Shown: one piece after another, positions 6,533-9,125 of the stretch
How positions within the stretch are numbered: the stretch's first letter is position 1
Layout: every line of letters starts with the position of its first letter
Source of the DNA: an uncultured beta proteobacterium
GTDB lineage: Bacteria; Pseudomonadota; Gammaproteobacteria; Burkholderiales; Burkholderiaceae
Assembly (NCBI GenBank): GCA_903944255.1
Contig: CAJARE010000254.1
Coordinates: forward strand, 1-9,125
Length of the DNA stretch: 9,125 nt
Reading direction: 5' to 3'
Notes under the pieces: generated by a model
Databases searched by the model: none
What the model saw: only the letters and a program-made list of their open reading frames with translations
What the model was told of the DNA's origin: nothing
Translations under genes and position numbers: made by a program

Positions 6533-7664
6533 AAAATATGATCACCGACCCCATTAGTCCATGGCACACGACGCAACTAATATAAGAGCCGCGGATGATA
6601 TACAAAGTCCCCCAGTACATTCCAGCAATAAATGCAATTATCGGAAAAATGGGGCCTAGGTGAGAATGTGTAGCTGCGAACATGATATTGGCCACAAATA
6701 ATGCAATTAGAGGCGCATGCTTTGACGATCCACGCTCATAAATCTCCGTAGCCTTTTGTACTACGCACCTAACAATTTCTTGGGCAAAGCTGAAGACAAG
6801 ATACATCACACTTAAACCCGCCACAATGATGAATCTGCTAGTATCTGGCGCCACTGCAGAAGAAAAATCAAACAACTCTTCTTCTAAATTCGAACTATTT
6901 AGATAAAACATCTTAATAGCGATATAAAGCAAGATAGGGGGAATGCTCCAGATCACACCAGTCTTAATTTGGCTCGTTACATGGTTTAAGCTGATTCCAT
7001 ACTCTGCAAAACGCCCCCGTTCGCCGCGTAGAAAAAACAACGTTACTATCGAGAAAATCACAATAAAAAAGAGTGAAACAAGACTATCCGTGGGTAAGAC
7101 TTTAGTAAACCAATCCGCCATTGGCAGAGAGATAATGTATAAGGATAAAACTATGAAATTAGCAATCAGGAAGCGCGCCGCAGAACTTTGAATATCAAGC
7201 AGTCTTAACTCTCGCTCATTCCGCATTTGTACATCTTGATTAGTCTTTTCGAGACGGTAAACCAAAATATCACCTAGAGCCAACTTGACTGCCTGTATTA
7301 CATTCTCATTCTCAATGTGATCAAGATTAATGATGAATAAATTGACATCATCATGTGCCTTGATGGTAGCTGATACAGGAACTCCCCTGAGAACAGACAT
7401 CTCCCCAAAGAAGGCTCCAGTATTCAAGGTTGTGATTTCAACCTCCTGAAGATCATCTGTACCTTTTTTAGTAACGCTTAAGACTCCCGCATCGAGATAA
7501 AATAAACTGGAATTATTGGTCCCCTCCTGCAAGACTACCTCTCCAGGAGAAAACTTTACTGCCCTGCATTTATCCAATAACTCTGCTTTTTCACTATCAG
7601 TAAATTTCTGGAAAAATTCATGATTTAAAAAATTAGGGTTAATGCTGATTCGTTCATTATTCAT
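6513..7664 (-). CDS. Cyclic-nucleotide-binding domain fused to CPBP-family membrane protease domain
   Basis: A 383-residue fusion and the first gene of the operon. Residues about 10-140 form a cNMP-binding beta-roll: 'FFQKFTDSEKAELL' helix, 'GEVVLQEGTNNSSLFYLDAG', then the phosphate-binding cassette 'FFGEMSVLRGVPVSATIKA' (85-103). Glu88 is kept, but Val97 occupies the place of the Arg that holds the cyclic phosphate in CAP-like domains. After a linker helix (140-160) come about seven hydrophobic segments (roughly 162-182, 194-213, 233-254, 277-295, 318-332, 338-356, 362-382). CPBP/Rce1-like motifs are 'QEIVRC' (295-300, for EExxxR), 'FAATH' (329-333, FxxxH) and His368 (H-G-L-M-G, where Asn or Asp is usual at the last position). 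It is likely an inner-membrane sensor or protease, but both sites are non-canonical. The ATG at 7664 has only a weak ribosome site and lies 43 nt after tRNA-Ser. Confidence 0.8.
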   Translation of the reverse strand: MNNERISINPNFLNHEFFQKFTDSEKAELLDKCRAVKFSPGEVVLQEGTNNSSLFYLDAGVLSVTKKGTDDLQEVEITTLNTGAFFGEMSVLRGVPVSATIKAHDDVNLFIINLDHIENENVIQAVKLALGDILVYRLEKTNQDVQMRNERELRLLDIQSSAARFLIANFIVLSLYIISLPMADWFTKVLPTDSLVSLFFIVIFSIVTLFFLRGERGRFAEYGISLNHVTSQIKTGVIWSIPPILLYIAIKMFYLNSSNLEEELFDFSSAVAPDTSRFIIVAGLSVMYLVFSFAQEIVRCVVQKATEIYERGSSKHAPLIALFVANIMFAATHSHLGPIFPIIAFIAGMYWGTLYIIRGSYISCVVCHGLMGSVIIFFVGVPY

Positions 7665-7707
7665 ATTTAGAGTCTGTGCATGTAATTGAACGGAAATAAA
7701 TAATTAT

Positions 7708-7797
<90 letters not shown>

Positions 7798-7810
7798 GAA
7801 CCAAGAAATC

Positions 7811-7816
7811 ATTATA
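7811..7816 (-). promoter_or_regulatory. Candidate -10 box of the tRNA-Ser gene
   Basis: On the minus strand this is TATAAT, a perfect -10 consensus, ending 13 nt before the tRNA 5' end. That suits transcription start a few bases before the mature tRNA. At 17-nt spacing upstream there is only GTATGG, so the -35 box is poor; TTTACA (7832-7827) is too close. This promoter and that of vapB share one spacer and fire divergently. Confidence 0.5.
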
Positions 7817-7858
7817 GCCAGCGATATGTAAAGCCATACAGTTGATATTGACTGAAAA

Positions 7859-7870
7859 TTGACTAGTCAA
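7859..7870. repeat. 12-bp perfect palindrome TTGACTAGTCAA upstream of vapB
   Basis: TTGACTAGTCAA (7859-7870) is a perfect palindrome with no spacer and contains a TTGACT -35-like hexamer on both strands. A second TTGACT lies at 7848-7853, 11 bp upstream in register. It lies 20 bp to the left of the main inverted repeat. It may be a second regulator site or part of the vapBC promoter. Confidence 0.4.
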
Positions 7871-7889
7871 AAGAGATTATCTCCATTAA

Positions 7890-7917
7890 TATAGATATAC
7901 ATTTATGTATATCTATA
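7890..7917 (+). promoter_or_regulatory. Palindromic operator of the vapBC operon
   Basis: Arms of 13 bp, 7890-7902 and 7905-7917, are exact reverse complements with a TT spacer; the left arm reads TATAGATATACAT. The repeat lies 13 nt before the antitoxin ATG, directly before the ribosome site AAAGGGA (7917-7923), and overlaps -10-like sequence (TAATAT at 7887-7892, TATAGA at 7890-7895). Binding here would block transcription. VapB antitoxins of the AbrB fold usually bind such palindromes together with the toxin to autoregulate, so this is the probable operator. Confidence 0.75.
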
Positions 7918-7930
7918 AAGGGATTAACTG

Positions 7931-8176
7931 ATGAATATCCAAATTTCAAAATGGGGTAATAGCCTAGCGCTCCGTATACCTGCTGCATTCATCAAAGAAA
8001 TCCAGCTAAAAGATGGGGATAAGGTTGAAGCTACTCTATCAAAAGATGGCTCATTAATTATTAGACCTCAGAAATTAGATCGCAAGGCTATTGCAGCGCA
8101 ACTTAGAGCATTCAGAGCCACGTTAAAAATGGGCAAATCAGTAATGGATGAGCTTCGCTCAGAAGCGCGCTACTAA
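7931..8176 (+). CDS. vapB: VapB-type antitoxin, AbrB/MazE fold
   Basis: An 81-residue antitoxin. Residues 1-47 ('MNIQISKWGNSLALRIPAAF', then 'LKDGDKVEATLSKDGSLIIRP') are the swapped-hairpin SpoVT/AbrB DNA-binding domain, with the typical W-G-N-S-x-A-x-R-I-P signature. Residues 48-81 are the flexible helical tail that would wrap the toxin and block its active site. It should dimerise, bind the palindrome just upstream and repress its own operon. The start is set by AAAGGGA 7 nt before the ATG. Its TAA overlaps the toxin ATG by one base (TAATG), so translation is coupled. Length is normal for the family. Confidence 0.92.
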   Translation: MNIQISKWGNSLALRIPAAFIKEIQLKDGDKVEATLSKDGSLIIRPQKLDRKAIAAQLRAFRATLKMGKSVMDELRSEARY

Positions 8177-8598
8177 TGATTTATATTGATACAAGTATTT
8201 TTGTGGCCTTGTGTACAGATGAACTGAAGAGCGATGCCGTTGACAAATGGCATGAAAAAAGTTCTGCAAGAATGATTTCTTCTACCTGGACCTTTACCGA
8301 ATTCTCTAGCGCACTTAGCCTTAAAGTGAGAACGCATCAAATTACAGAGAAGCAAAGTCGCGAAGCCTGGAAAAGATTTGACACCCTCTGTCAAAATGAT
8401 ATTGAGCTACTACCCATAGAGAGTAAAACGTATTACTCCGCTGGAATTTTAGTTATCGATAGCAAGTCAAGCCTTAGGGCTGGTGATGCACTTCACTTGG
8501 CCGCTGCGAAACAATACAAATCCAAATCTTTAGCAACGCTTGATAAAATGTTAGCAAAAAATGCGGATAGAGTAAAAATTAAAGCTGTTTTAATTTAA
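8176..8598 (+). CDS. vapC: VapC-type PIN-domain ribonuclease toxin
   Basis: A 140-residue PIN-domain toxin, an Mg2+-dependent endoribonuclease that usually cuts specific tRNAs or rRNA and arrests translation when its antitoxin is degraded. The acidic residues are in place: Asp5 in 'YIDTSIF', Glu42 in 'TFTEFSSAL', Asp104 in 'RAGDALHLAAA' and Asp123 in 'ATLDKML'. The fold appears complete, so it should be active. Its ATG is shared with the antitoxin stop region; a small GCTTC/GAAGC hairpin (8152-8166) just before it may tune coupling. Its TAA overlaps the convergent serS stop (8595-8598, TTAA), leaving no room for a terminator. The RNA target cannot be read from the sequence. Confidence 0.92.
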   Translation: MIYIDTSIFVALCTDELKSDAVDKWHEKSSARMISSTWTFTEFSSALSLKVRTHQITEKQSREAWKRFDTLCQNDIELLPIESKTYYSAGILVIDSKSSLRAGDALHLAAAKQYKSKSLATLDKMLAKNADRVKIKAVLI

Positions 8599-9125
8599 TT
8601 TGGCTTTAGTACTTCTAAACCACCCAAATAAGGCTGCAGTGCTTTCGGTATAGCAATACTGCCATCGACTTGTTGTTTGTTTTCAATAAGTGCGACCAGT
8701 GCTCTGCCTACTGCAAGTCCTGAACCATTTAGGGTGTGCAGCAATTCTGGTTTACCTTGTCCCGCTTTAAATCTAGCTTGCATGCGTCTGGCTTGAAAGT
8801 CACCCATGTTTGAGCATGAGCTGATTTCACGATAAGCATTTTGAGAAGGTACCCATACTTCTAAATCGTAAGTCTTAGCACTACCAAATCCCATATCACC
8901 TGTGCAAAGTAATACTTTTCGATAAGGTAACTCTAAGAGTTCTAAGATTTTCTCTGCATGGCCGGTGAGATCCTCTAAGGCCTGCATTGAATCTTCTGGC
9001 TTAGTTATTTGTACCAACTCAACCTTATCAAACTGATGTTGACGAATCATGCCACGCACATCGCGCCCATAACTCCCGGCCTCTGAGCGAAAACATGGTG
9101 TATGCGCTACAAATTTCATTGGGAG
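8595..9125 (-). CDS. serS: Seryl-tRNA synthetase, C-terminal part
   Basis: A class II aminoacyl-tRNA synthetase that joins serine to tRNA-Ser using ATP, in the cytoplasm. The 5' end lies beyond the window; 176 of about 430 residues are present, reading in frame from base 9125 ('LPMKFVAHTPCFRSEAGSYG'). Motif 2 is 'CFRSEAG...RGMIRQHQFDKVE' with its ATP-binding Arg; 'LCTGDMGFGSAKTYDLEVW' and 'REISSCSNMGDFQARRMQAR' form the conserved catalytic core, and motif 3 'NGSGLAVGRALVALIEN' carries the final Arg. All resemble proteobacterial SerS closely. The Met at 9119 is internal. Its stop overlaps that of vapC; one of its substrates, tRNA-Ser(CGA), is encoded about 800 nt away on the same strand. Confidence 0.97.
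   Translation of the reverse strand, partial: LPMKFVAHTPCFRSEAGSYGRDVRGMIRQHQFDKVELVQITKPEDSMQALEDLTGHAEKILELLELPYRKVLLCTGDMGFGSAKTYDLEVWVPSQNAYREISSCSNMGDFQARRMQARFKAGQGKPELLHTLNGSGLAVGRALVALIENKQQVDGSIAIPKALQPYLGGLEVLKPN

Noticed and set aside
6943..7191. Plus-strand open frame antisense to the membrane part of the cNMP/CPBP gene
   Set aside because: Explained as the complement of hydrophobic-segment codons; no domain and no ribosome site.
8173..8394. Minus-strand open frame antisense to vapC
   Set aside because: vapC has all PIN catalytic residues; the antisense frame has no support.

Overview
The window looks like chromosomal DNA of a fairly AT-rich betaproteobacterium. A low-GC Burkholderiaceae lineage such as Polynucleobacter is my best guess. 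The basis is a typical proteobacterial seryl-tRNA synthetase, gspK-gspL genes of a type II secretion operon, and moderate-to-low GC throughout; the genus is an inference from composition and protein style, not a database match.

Left part (1-1589, plus strand): the 3' end of gspK overlaps gspL by 4 nt (ATGA). The expected gspM does not follow. Instead gspL ends in a hairpin whose loop carries a good Shine-Dalgarno sequence with no usable start codon behind it. A promoter-like sequence then precedes an unrecognised exported lipoprotein (1752-2843), Ser/Thr/Gly-rich with weak beta-propeller-like periodicity.

Middle (2844-3326): about 480 nt without an intact gene. It holds decayed material. On the minus strand, a signal-peptide-like segment lies next to the last 44 residues of a beta-barrel outer-membrane protein in another frame, which suggests one gene with a large internal deletion. 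On the plus strand there is a 42-codon start-less open frame.

Central operon (7664 down to 3327, minus strand): four tightly packed frames. In transcription order they are a cyclic-nucleotide-binding domain fused to a CPBP-type membrane protease domain, an FAD-dependent amine-oxidase-like oxidoreductase (TTG start, 20 nt overlap), a long-chain acyl-CoA synthetase-like AMP-forming ligase (4 nt gap), and a 94-codon 5' fragment of a SAM-dependent methyltransferase. The set suggests a lipid- or acyl-modifying pathway under a membrane-bound sensor. I do not recognise it as a named system, and its last gene appears broken. The operon starts only 43 nt after the 3' end of a tRNA-Ser gene, with no clear terminator between them.

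Right part (7708-9125): tRNA-Ser(CGA) on the minus strand, a vapBC-type toxin-antitoxin pair on the plus strand with a near-perfect palindromic operator, and the 3' end of serS on the minus strand. The toxin and serS stop codons overlap tail to tail, so the toxin-antitoxin module is wedged exactly between a serine tRNA and the serine tRNA synthetase.
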